A DNA stretch of 32,883 bases from Gnetum montanum (GCA_015680685.1 MNCI01002932.1:567165-600047); one strand, 5' to 3'; counted from the first letter of the stretch, positions 1-9,659 are shown. The notes: generated from the letters alone by a model not told the origin. Numbers and translations: made by a program.

Positions 1-1136
1 AGATGATTTAACCAACTGCATTGATGCGAAGTCACTGGAAGTGGTTGGTTTGAGGCCAGAGTTGGAATGAGATTCGCCAAGTCACATTAATCATCGAACA
101 CACAAGGGGCTGTACACCACCTTGTTCTTGGGATTCCATCCCATTCCTCTTTCTTCCCATCCTTCTCTCCATTGTTCACCTCATTGCCAGTTGTATCATT
201 GTAAATACTTTGGTTGATGCTTTGTTTTCTTTTTGGTAAATTCTTACGGTTAAGACTTTAACTCTTATTCCAAAGGACATTCCCAGAGCCCACGGACTCT
301 TTGAATGTGGTATTGTCAGGGCATTAAGGTCATGAGCCTGCTTTGGGGAGGACCCACTGACATTCCTATTTGGAACATTAGTTAACTTCTTTTCCTTAAC
401 GTTTTGCAATTCATTAACATTTTTGTTCATTTCCATCATGACATCCTTTTTATCAATGCGATAGTTGTCCCTTTTTACCTATCATTCCTATTCCTTTTCT
501 CTCTCCATTCTAACGCTACCGGAGGTTCGCGATTAGTCATGGGGGGACGGGGCCTGATTTTTCGATTTTTATCCTAAGCCCCGTATTTTTTCGTTTTTCT
601 TCCTAACCCCTATACCTTCGGTAATCATCATCTACATTTTCCCAAATCCATATTAGCCATACCACAACTTAGCCAAGGAACCTAAACCAAAGCAAGGTAT
701 GCTTTACTTAACGATTTAATTACCCTTGCTAATATATGATTGTGTTGTGTGTGCAGATGGCAATCATACAACAACGGAATGGATTTGGAGCAGACACTTG
801 GAATGAAGCAATGCTGAAGTAGCATGCAAGGAGTGGAATTGATAATGCACTTACAGATGAACAACGAAAGGCGCAATCTAGGCGTTGGCAGCAACAAGAC
901 TCTTCTCTCTTCTTCTCTTATTCTCTCTCCTCTTTTCTCTCAGCTGCCAACTGTGGCCTGATGTCATTGTAATAAGGTGTTCACCCATGTTGTCATGAAC
1001 ACCAGTTTTTGTCAAGTCTTGTAATAAAGACTGTTCACATGTCATTCCATTAATTCCATTTCCCCTAATAATCCCATACCTACCTGACACCATTGTAAGG
1101 AACTCGAGGACGAGTTTTCATTCAGTCATGGGGGTA
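1..1136 (+). mobile_element. 3' internal region of an LTR retrotransposon
   Basis: This stretch runs directly into the LTR that begins at 1137, so it is the 3' internal part of an element whose body lies left of the window. At about 1101-1136 it has the motif CTCGAGGACGAG followed by GTCATGGGGGTA, the arrangement seen just before the 3' LTR of many plant Ty3/gypsy elements (family knowledge). The same arrangement recurs at about 7281-7315. An ATG near 757 follows GTGTGTGCAG, which resembles a 3' splice site. The reading frame from it is short and interrupted by TAG. No protein domain is recognisable. A hairpin GGTGTTCA/TGAACACC lies near 976-1003. Confidence 0.7.
1126..1136 (+). other. Polypurine tract adjoining 3' LTR
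   Basis: The G-rich run CATGGGGGTA abuts the LTR start TGATGAG. This is where the plus-strand primer for reverse transcription would lie. The same motif precedes the LTR at 7316, which supports reading both as 3' LTRs. Confidence 0.6.
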
Positions 1137-2148
1137 TGATGAGACGCGATTTACACTACGCGATATCGCGGCCGCAGCGATATCGCGTCCCGCCGCCATA
1201 TCTATAAATAAGAGGCGGCACTCCCTTCATTTCCCAATCCTAGCTAGTGTAGCAAAGCTCTGGCAGATTGATCACTCCAGAGTTAGAATTTTTTCCCATG
1301 TGCCCACAGTAGGAGTCCTAGAGTGAACGGCTCTTTATTCGAGCAGCTTGCAACCTGAACCCAAGTTGTGTACGGTAATAAAGACGAACTTGTTTGGATA
1401 AACCTTGCAGCACGTGGTTTCATTTATTGCTTTCATTACTGCTTTCCTAGTGCGTTCAAGTACGACTTGATTAGGAGCGTCTACGGACGTGTACGGCTAG
1501 TCAAGGAATCGGCTGCTTGACGCAATGCATGAGTACGACTCAATTACGAGCATTGGTTGCTTGGTAACCCAGTAGCGTATTCCAGGATTCTGCGCTTGGT
1601 AACTCCAGGGTCCAATGTGTACGGCTAGTTGAGGAATCGGCTGCTCATTGCTAGGCTAAGAACGTGTGATAAGTACGACTTAGTTACGAGCACCCACGGG
1701 TGTGTACGGCTGGCTAAGGAATCGGGTGCTTATCACACGTAGGCTAAATAGGTGCCTCAGTACGACCACTTCAAGCACTTGCGTTACGTGTAGCGATCCC
1801 AGTAACGATTAGCGTTTGGTAAGCTGCAGTTGCATAGTTCAGGGTGTGTCCGGTAAGTGGGAACGGCTGCTGACGCTAGTTAATTTAGACTTAGATCTTA
1901 GTTAGAGTTAGTTGAGTTTCTCAACTCTTTCCTCTTGGTAGCATAGAAGATAAGCCGAAAATACCAAAAAAATCACATACCTCAGACTTTCTTAACCATA
2001 CACCGTGACACATACAAGCAAGCCTGGGAAGACAACGAACGATTAACCCCAAGTGTTTCTTGTGGCCTTAAGGCATTTAGTTCGACCGGATCATGCGTGT
2101 ACGCTCGTATTCATATGGTGGAGTGTAGGGGTACCTCGCCACTCATCA
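1137..2148 (+). mobile_element. 3' LTR (1012 bp), family A
   Basis: The LTR is bounded by the perfect terminal inverted repeat TGATGAG/CTCATCA. A TATA box, TATAAATA, lies at 1203-1210 and a polyadenylation signal, AATAAA, at 1377-1382, which gives a U3-R-U5 layout. The upstream polypurine tract shows it is a 3' LTR. A second copy of this family starts at 32496 and matches closely from the TATA box onward. U3 contains a perfect 12-nt palindrome, CGCGATATCGCG (1159-1170), and GCGATATCGC (1177-1186). U5 contains serial hairpin units (about 1451-1880) and a conserved stem-loop (1980-2028). The downstream flank shows no tRNA-complementary TGG primer site. Confidence 0.85.
1203..1210 (+). promoter_or_regulatory. 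LTR TATA box
   Basis: TATAAATA lies 66 bp into the LTR, just downstream of the GATATC palindromes. It is embedded in a block that is nearly identical in the LTR at 32496, so it is the likely core promoter of this retrotransposon family. Confidence 0.65.
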
Positions 2149-2622
2149 AGCGTTAACCTCCTATCTTTCCCAAGCGATAACTTGATCATTATCACTCCAA
2201 TTTTTGTGCTTTTTGAACCTATTTGATCATAGAGTGCTCATCTTAGTCATGGGAGGTGCTAGTAAGGAAAGTCTAAGACAATTTTTCAAAAAAGTGTAAC
2301 ACTTGTAAGGTATTTTAAGGGTAAGTATGAAGTGAAATTTAAAAATTTTTAATGAGATCCAATCATGAAAAATCCAAAACACTCAAATAATACTCTTAAG
2401 AAACCATAACCAATCATTATGAGCCATACATATGGAAAAAATTAACAATTGTGAAGGATTACAATGAAATTAACATTTATGGGGTAACTTTTTTGCAAAA
2501 ATTTTCCAGCTCTGCAATCCTAACAACTACAAACTTGATCTAACTAAAGGTATGGGAAAGGAAAGAAGTTATAAAAATTAAAGAACACCTTCTAATGATT
2601 CCCAATTTCTTAATGATTGTAG
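2149..2622. other. Unassigned AT-rich stretch, likely leader of the second element
   Basis: No ORF of note and no recognisable primer-binding site. A TTAGTCATGGGAGGT motif near 2243 resembles the polypurine tracts elsewhere in the window. The stretch ends in TTGTAG directly before the ATG at 2623. It is probably the leader of the element whose 3' LTR is at 7316. Its own 5' LTR is not visible, either deleted or beyond recognition. Confidence 0.35.
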
Positions 2623-5595
2623 ATGGTCCCAAAGAGAGGAGCACAAGGAGGACCCTCACAAGGTGCAAATAAACAACCAAGAGACCAAGGTAGAGGCTGA
2701 ACAAAAAGACAAGAACTAGAATATGAGGAGTAGAAAGCCCAATCATTTAGCATTCATCAAGAGACTCCTACTATGGGAAAATTGGTATAAGGAGATGTAG
2801 AAGAACCACCATTGTAACAACAACGCCTCATGTTGTCATAGGATTGCCTCCAAGCCATTTAAGAAAGATCCATCCTGACCACAGTTAGTGTAGAGATGAA
2901 TTTGGCCCATTCATGGAATTTACACTAGAAGCAGTAAAGACACAACTTAAGGCATCACTATTATGGCCTCTCTTATCTGATAGTAGTGAATGGTACATTG
3001 GGAAAACCTACTAGTTTTGGCACAACAAGGAAGAGGGTACAATAGTTAACATTGGAGGAGTCTCACTTTCGTTCTCAATTAAGGCAATTGCAAAAGCTCT
3101 AAATATACCTAATGAAGGAGCAAGGTTAGTGCATTTGTACACTTGATCTAACCCTGAAACAAGAAAATGATGGCTGAAACAGACATATGGTAAAGAAGAT
3201 AAAGGCTATAATGAGCTAACTCTGGAAAAAAGAATCTACTTCAAAATTGGCACCTATTACTTGTTCCCAACAAAAGGACTCAACTAACTATCCACTTATG
3301 CAGCTAGAGGAAGTGTGATCTTGATGGGAAAATATAATTCCAACCTCACATAACTCTACATTATGGAAATTTAGAAGTGATTTGAAGAAAGAAAGGCAAG
3401 AAAGCCAACACTTCCATTTCCCTACCTTATCAAAAAGCTATGCAAGTGAGTTGAGATCCTAGGATACACCAATGATGTTCCCAGGAGAGTTCAAAATGTT
3501 TCATATGTTGAATTTTTTAAACCAGCACCATCCAGAAAGGATTAGGATGAAGAATAAGAGCAACAATAGGAGTAACAACAATAGTAGCAACAACAACAAC
3601 AATAACAAGAATAATAACAATAGTATGTTCCACCGTTGCTGCTGCAAGATTATAGACCATTGATGAGTCATCTATAATAGATTGCAAAAACCATTAGCTA
3701 GGGAACAAGGGAGGAGGCCAACATTTACAAAGTTATAGAAAGTGCCATCTAGCTCACAGTTTCAGCAGATCCAATAAGTGGATAGATTTCACTATAGTTA
3801 GGAGGAGGGGATCAATGGTTACAACAGATCTCTAAGAACACTGCATCATTTCAAATGGTGCTTAAGATTAGAGAGGGAGCCATAGTTGTGGTAATGTAGC
3901 ACTAGGATGTAGTAGGAGTAGTAGAGGTGATCATCGATCACATCAAAGAATCTCTTAGCGTACCTGTTTGCCACTAACAAATTTGATTGGAGCCAAAGAT
4001 GCTCAAATGTTAGTTGGAACCTCGATGACTCCTGCTAACCATGAATATGTGCTCGATAGACTACTACAGACTAGGCAAGTCATCATAACACTTTTTAACA
4101 TCCCTAATGATGTTAGTGCAATACATTCTAAGCTCATTGCTACCAAGGAAAAACTAGTTATGGTAGAGACAAGAGTAGAGGATGAAGAAAGTGAAATTCT
4201 AAAATTACAAGAAGAGATTGCAACCTTGAGAGTTGAACAAAGAGATACCACATAATTTATTGTGCCTAACCAAATAGAGAAATTCAAGATAGAGCAGATG
4301 AACCATTTGATTAAGCAAAATAAAAAAATGACAATAGAGAAGAAGAAAGTAGTATGAAATGCCTTTGTAGAGAAAGCATAAACATATGCACATGTTAAGG
4401 CACTTACCACAATACAAGAGGAAAATAATTATCTTGCTATTGATAACATGAGGTTGACCACTGTCAAAAAGCAGAAAAACATTTTAGAAGAGAGCATCCA
4501 TTAGTAAAGGGAACAACTGATGAGGGTCAACCAAGACATGAGCCACATTGTAAGAGAAAATCAAACCCTCTTAATGGAGGAGGTGCATACCATTCGACAA
4601 AAGTTAGCCATTGAAATAAGCACATGGAAAAATAAGGCAAAGAAACATGAAAGGCTCAAGAAACACTTTTGTGATCAGGTGGGCATGTACAAGAAAATCA
4701 ATGAGAAAGAGATCCAGATGGCCAAAGCCAGAATCAACACCATGTTAGCATAGAATCCTAGTTGGCAATCCCTCTTGGACAATTATGCCCTTGTCCACTA
4801 AGAAAAAGTGAAAAATAAAGACCTAAAAGAGTACATGGGGTTAGCTAACCTCCATTATGCTAACCTAGCCATGTTGATAGCATGTAGGCCCAGGAATGAA
4901 TTAGACCAACAAGTAGTAGCCACATAGGCTCTATATGAAAAAGAGTTTGTAGATCCAAAAGATGCTTTATAGAAACTCCAGGTGGTTGATGCATAACGAG
5001 GTGCCCCTACGCCCAACCATATGAATCACAAGCATTCATGTTTGATCTAGTCAAATTCTGTGGATGAGACTAGTTGTGCATCTAAATCGTTATGCCTTGA
5101 TTGCAGTTTGCTATCTTCCCACTTGGACCAGTGGTAGCTTTGTCACATATGGTTTAGTCCAAAGTGAGGCATATGATACTTGATGTTGTTTAGCCCTAAG
5201 CTACTCCTAATTATGATAAAGAAAGTAATTGCTTAATCTAATTAACAATGGAAAGTAAAGTCTAACTAGCCTAAGTGTGATGAGTATCTGTTCCTAACCT
5301 TCTGTACACACCTTGGACTTTGTGCAACTACTACTAGGGTTACCAAGCATACCATTATTGGGTGCACCAAATGATAACGCTACTGGGTTACCAAGTAGTT
5401 ACACTTAAGCTCTCGAGATTAGTTGCACTTATTCAACTTAACGCTAAAAATAATAAAGAGTAATGAATGACAACATTAACTAAGGAAAATGGTAAACATT
5501 TAAGAAATTAACAATAATAAAGCTAAGTGGATGCTGCAACGATGGAAGTAATCTTGATCTTTATTGTCGAACATGTAGCATGTTCAAGTACGTCA

Positions 5596-5600
5596 CACTC
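5596..5600. repeat. Target-site duplication, left copy (CACTC)
   Basis: CACTC directly precedes the LTR and recurs at 6476-6480 directly after it. Deleting the LTR and one copy restores a continuous antisense LTR. Confidence 0.9.
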
Positions 5601-6475
5601 TGATGAGTCATCATTGTAAGGCCCCGACGTCAAACATGCAATGTTGGAGCCCTGACATCATGTACCCAATGTCAGAGCCAATAAGCAATGTTAGATACCC
5701 AACGTTGCCTCATCTAGGTTTGCCTATAAATATGACACTTGGGCACTTGGATGAGATACTAGATAGTAGTTAGTAGGTTGTAGAAGATAGTTTTAGTTTT
5801 TGGTTTCTTCTCTTTAAAGTTTGTTATTCCCAGTGCATGCTTGCAATGTGATGTTTGTAATCATACAACACCTTTGTTTGAGTGTGATGTACTTGGATAC
5901 GTTACATAATTGGAAATAAAGATCGAGATTACTTCCATCATTGTAACATTCACTTAGATTATTATGGCTTTATTTACTGCTTTCTTTAGTTGAATGTTTC
6001 CATTTATTGTTATTTACTATTCCTTTATTAAGTGGAATGCATACACCTTAGTCATGAGCGTTTAAGTCCAGATACTTGGTAATCTAGAAGTGTATCGTTT
6101 GGCATAACCAGTGACATACACTTGGCAATCCTAGAAGTAGTCTCATGAAGTCCAAGACATGTACAAATGATTAAGAGCGAATATTCATCGCCCATAAGCT
6201 AGTTTAGATATTACTTTCTATTAATTATTAGTTTAATTAATTTATCTCTTTTCGTCATTAGGAGTAGCATAGCATTAGATAACATCATACACCTCACTTT
6301 GGACTAAACCATATGTGACAAAGCTACCACTAGTCCAAGTGGGAAGACAACGAACTGCAATCAAAGCATAGCGATCTAGATGCCACAACTAGTCCCATCC
6401 ACGGAATGTGACTTGATCGTGTGTGAACGCTTGTGATTCATCTAGTTGAGCACAAGCGCACCTCTTCACTCATCA
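5601..6475 (+). mobile_element. Sense solo LTR (875 bp) with perfect TSD
   Basis: The LTR is bounded by TGATGAG and CTCATCA. A TATA box is at 5725-5732 and AATAAA lies near 5916. The immediate flanks are CACTC (5596-5600) and CACTC (6476-6480), a perfect 5-bp target duplication typical of Ty3/gypsy integration. No internal sequence is attached, so it is a solo LTR left by recombination. It landed in the opposite orientation inside an older LTR of the same superfamily. U5 has a TCATGAG/CTCATGA stem (6052-6058 with 6142-6148) and an 11-bp stem-loop (6295-6306 with 6331-6341). Confidence 0.9.
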
Positions 6476-6480
6476 CACTC
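6476..6480. repeat. Target-site duplication, right copy (CACTC)
   Basis: Partner of 5596-5600. The antisense LTR sequence resumes at 6481. Confidence 0.9.
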
Positions 6481-6566
6481 AAATAAGAATGTCATATAAT
6501 CACTTAACATCACACTACGGGTATGCATTGGAAACTAAAAAAACTTGAAATTTATCAAAATCTATG

Positions 6567-6590
6567 AATCTATCTATCTATCTATCTGTC
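6567..6590. repeat. (TCTA)n microsatellite
   Basis: About five tandem TATC/TCTA units lie within the transcribed part of the antisense LTR. Related LTRs lack it at the same place, so it arose after divergence. Confidence 0.7.
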
Positions 6591-7130
6591 TCCTATATCC
6601 TAACTGTGCACCCAAGTGTGGTATTTATAGGTTAGCATGGAAAGGACGATATTAGATCCCCAACATCAAAGGTTGTGCCCCGATATCGGATACCCAACAT
6701 CATGGCCCCTATATTAGATACTCGATATCACGACCCTACAAAACATGACTCATTATTGGCAAATGCTGAACTAGAAGTAGTGAAGGCTAACTACCAAGGG
6801 CAAAAGATGCAGCATCAAACTTGGCTAGAAGATTGATAGATTATTATGAACTACGTGAAAATGCTAGAGCTTGTGAAGAAGAAAGGAGGCAATTTACAGC
6901 ATGGTATGTCAAGGCAAATGAGATGTTTTCATAGCTATCGTGCCCATGGGATGTACCAGCTCTATCGCATATTGCACAACAAGCATGGAAGATATATGAC
7001 CCAAGAATGGAAGAGGAGAAACTTCAGGTGATCCTAAACTAGTACAAATTTCAAAAGCCTGGCGACAAGGGGAAGTAACCAATGGAAGAATCACTGCCAC
7101 TAGGAACTACAAGGCTACATCAAGCTTCAC

Positions 7131-7315
7131 AAAATTTTGTTTTTTTGATGAAGTTATCATGTCATATCTGGTGTCATTTTCTAAATACCATTGTGGCAAT
7201 TAAGAGTCGTGTACATAGTAGTTAGTGTCATGTAAATCTACCTCCCAAATTTGTAAGGAAGTTCATCCTTATTTTTTTTAACTTGAGGACGAGTTTTCAA
7301 TTAGTCATGGGGGTA
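7131..7315 (+). other. 3' untranslated internal part and polypurine tract
   Basis: A non-coding segment ends with ACTTGAGGACGAG and ATTAGTCATGGGGGTA immediately before the LTR at 7316. The same two motifs precede the LTR at 1137. This marks the LTR at 7316 as the 3' LTR of the element with the coiled-coil ORF. Confidence 0.65.
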
Positions 7316-8206
7316 TGATAAATCAATTTTTACATGGCTACGATATCAAGCATTCAATATCAAAGCTGCAATATCAATCCTTGATATTGGGGCACAAGTT
7401 ATGATGTCAAATATCTGATATTATAAACACATGCAAGCCTTCCATGGTCCAAACAACAGTTTCATTCCACCTTAGTGAAACTCTGTCAGTTTGTTTTCTT
7501 AGTTTTAGTACTTAGTATTTAGCAGTGTATGCCTGTAGTGTGGTGTGAAGTGATTGTACAGAGTCTTTATTTGAGCATCTTGTACTTGGACACAAGTGTG
7601 AGTGACAATAGAGATCAAGATTACTTTTCACTATTGTAGCATCCACTTAGTTTTTATTGTTTACCTAGAATAATGTTTACTATTTTCACTTAGTCTATGG
7701 ATTATTATTTTTCTTAGTTACTATTTACTTTTCCATGAACTTTACTTTTACTGTTGTTAAGCAGAATAGATATGGTTGATTTCGAGTGTAAAGTGTGATC
7801 GTTTGGTAACCTAGTAGTATTATCGCTTGGTTCACCCAATAGCAAGGTACTTGGTAATCCTAGTAATGATTACTTAAGTCCAAGATGTGTGTAGAGAGTC
7901 AGGAACGGATGTCCATTGCCTATGCTAGACTAGATTTATTTGTTGTTTACTTAGACTTAGAAACCACTTTCATTTACCTCATGTTTACTAGGAGTAAAAT
8001 GGCCAAAGCAACATTAGTTGTCATAGACCTCATTGTGAATTAAACCATATGCATTGATTTTACTAGCTCACGTGGGAATACAGTAATCAAGAACTCAAAC
8101 CAATTACTAGCATAATTACATTTCCTTGTCCACAAAATTCAACCAAGCTGTGCATAAACACTTATATCTCGTATGGTTGGGCGTTGGATTACTCCACCGC
8201 TCATCA
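7316..8206 (+). mobile_element. 3' LTR (891 bp) of the coiled-coil-ORF element
   Basis: The LTR starts TGATAAATC and ends CCGCTCATCA. The TATA box is TATAAA at 7422-7427, and a degenerate polyadenylation signal (CAATAGAGATC) lies near 7605. U3 carries CGATATC (7341-7347) and decayed copies CAATATC, a pattern expected from C-to-T change in a methylated repeat. U5 has the conserved stem-loop (8031-8042 with 8064-8074). It aligns with the LTRs at 4987-6755 and 5601-6475 but is clearly older or from another subfamily. Confidence 0.8.
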
Positions 8207-8630
8207 TTAATAAACAAGATTAAGTTGATTAAAAAAAAACTATAAAGGAATTCTAAAATTGATGTCTCATACATCCAAGAGGAAGGTAGTGGGCATAAGT
8301 AAAGATTTGTTTTTAGTATACTATGGATGAAAGTAATAAAAAGTAAGGAATGCAAGGCATTTGTTTTTTAAATAATCTTTAACCAAATACATTTTTTTAT
8401 ACTCATCAATATTTTCCACCTTAATTATATATTGAAGCATCTTTTAAATACAAGATAATCATAGTAATTGTCTTCCTCATTTATTAGACTGACACTTATC
8501 ACTCTTATTATACTAAACCAAATAACTTAAAAATTTTTGAATCTCTTTTTTTTTTCAAGTTTCAATTAGTCCAAAAATATCAAACTTGGTAACAAATCCA
8601 ATGGTATACAATATAATCATTTTAGTAACA
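8207..8630. other. No recognisable gene
   Basis: AT-rich sequence with homopolymer runs. I see no ORF, LTR or tRNA-like box. Confidence 0.5.
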
Positions 8631-8770
8631 ATGAGGTGTTAGTCTAATAGTACGATCTTGGCCGAAGAACCTCAGGTCACAAGTTCAATTCTACTAGGTA
8701 GCATTGAGGAATAAACTTTTATAAAAATCTTGGGGCATACCTATGTTTCACTATTTTGGGTCCTAACACC
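8631..8770 (+). repeat. tRNA-related SINE-like repeat a
   Basis: An A-box-like segment at 8639-8661 (TTAGTCTAATAGTACGATC...) is followed by a B-box-like GTTCAATTC at 8683-8691. This is the spacing and order of an internal RNA polymerase III promoter. The 3' part ends GGGTCCTAACACCCC, an ending shared with the repeats near 18110 and 26755 (GGTTCCAACACCC). Too diverged to be a tRNA gene. Confidence 0.6.
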
Positions 8771-8771
8771 C

Positions 8772-8850
8772 CAACAATGAAGTGTCAACTTAGTGGTGAG
8801 AGTCTTGGCCTAGAAAACCCAAGTCATAAGTTCAACTCTAGTAAGCTATG
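8772..8850 (+). repeat. tRNA-related SINE-like repeat b
   Basis: TAGTGGTGAGAGTCTTGG (8791-8808) resembles a tRNA A box and GTTCAACTC (8830-8838) a B box. It lies directly after repeat a and looks like a second head of the same family, so the two may be a tandem or nested insertion. Confidence 0.6.
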
Positions 8851-8984
8851 ATAAGTTATGTACAACAAATTTAAGGAATTTTGAAATTGTTCAAATGTAT
8901 TTCATAGTGCAAAGCATTCAAACATTTTCTAAATATGTCATACTATTAATTACTACTCTATACTATGCGTTTAGAGGGACCATT

Positions 8985-9056
8985 ACTTGGAGTGATGGTA
9001 AGTTGCTTATTTCTCAAGTTGTAAGACCTAGATTCAAGCCTAGGTAGAGCCACTCG
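8985..9056 (+). repeat. tRNA-related SINE-like repeat c
   Basis: GTGATGGTAAGTTGC near 8991-9006 and GATTCAAGCC (9031-9040) occupy A-box and B-box positions. This is the third tRNA-like head within 450 bp. Confidence 0.5.
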
Positions 9057-9659
9057 AGGTCTTCATCTATTCAAAATTTTTTATTCTTTCAATTTGCTAT
9101 GATTGTGCTAAGCGTTTGCTTCAATGATAGTAAATCCTAAGCACAATAAATGTTCAATAGTCATGTACATATATCATGTTAGCTATATGTCTTGCCCTAC
9201 CTTTTCCATAGCCTAGCCCTAACAAAAACCCAAAGTAAATCCTAGGTACCATTTAAATACATGTTACTTTAAACATAAATACTAATATATATAAGCATTG
9301 AATACACTCTAAAGCAAATTTCCACTTACCTTCACCCTTCATTTGTGAGAGATTAATTTTTAGATTTACCTTTGGCAAATTCATTTTTGAGTAGCACTTT
9401 GTATGCAGGGGTAAAGCTTGTGAAGGCCTTCAAATTGCAATTTCAGCACCATCCTTATTTCTCCATGTGTCCAACACTTACTTCCAAAGCATTTTTAAAA
9501 GCAAAAAGCAATATGCAAACATGAGAACATAGTTGGCCATTCTATAATACTATGTAGACTAAAAGTCATAAGAGTATTGTTAAGAGTTGTTCAACAACTT
9601 TAAAATGAGTGTTTAACATACTTGGATTAGGGCAATTTTCATGACCTTGCAAGATGGAT
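9057..9659. other. No recognisable gene
   Basis: AT-rich, no sustained reading frame and no repeat structure that I can identify. Confidence 0.5.

Larger units (their letters stand above)
4987..6755 (-). mobile_element. Antisense solo LTR (about 889 bp), interrupted
   Basis: On the minus strand this reads from TAATGAG (right end, one change from TGATGAG) to ATGCATCA (left end). Its TATA box is at 6622-6629 (TATTTATA on the plus strand) and an AATAAA-type signal lies near 5557-5563. It aligns along its length with the LTRs at 5601 and 7316, including the GATATC palindrome CCGATATCGG (6680-6689) and the U5 stem-loop (5120-5166). It is split at 5600/6481 by the sense LTR. It sits inside the coiled-coil ORF, which continues on both sides. 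Flanking pentamers GTGGT and TTGGC match at only three of five positions, so the target duplication has decayed. Confidence 0.8.
2623..7130 (+). pseudogene. Decayed coiled-coil retrotransposon ORF, split by LTR insertion
   Basis: A long plus-strand reading frame can be followed through many stop codons and at least one frame change from the ATG at 2623. It reads to about 4986 and resumes at 6756 after the nested LTRs. The start region is rich in Gln, Gly and Arg. A conserved-looking block follows at about 2845-3540, then a Gln run at about 3545-3640. Next come Lys/Glu-rich heptad-like stretches at 3968-4252 and 4520-4750, which look like coiled coil, and a Lys/Gln-rich C-terminal part near 7040-7130. 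I see no protease, reverse transcriptase, RNase H or integrase motifs. The internal region without the insertion is only about 3.4 kb, too small for a full gypsy pol, so the element is non-autonomous or internally deleted. An env-like third ORF of Athila-type elements is one possibility; this is not shown. Confidence 0.6.

Noticed and set aside
1451-1740. CRISPR-like array
   Set aside because: Spaced repeats with variable segments look superficially similar, but the variable parts are self-complementary hairpin arms inside a plant LTR, with no cas genes.
3968-4252. 95-codon plus-strand open frame as a separate gene
   Set aside because: It begins at a TTG, and the same frame carries on through stops to about 4986 as part of the decayed retrotransposon ORF.
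1137-8206. LTRs at 1137 and 7316 as a pair bounding one element
   Set aside because: The 1137 LTR is preceded by its own polypurine tract, is longer (1012 vs 891 bp), differs strongly in sequence, and is not followed by a primer-binding site.
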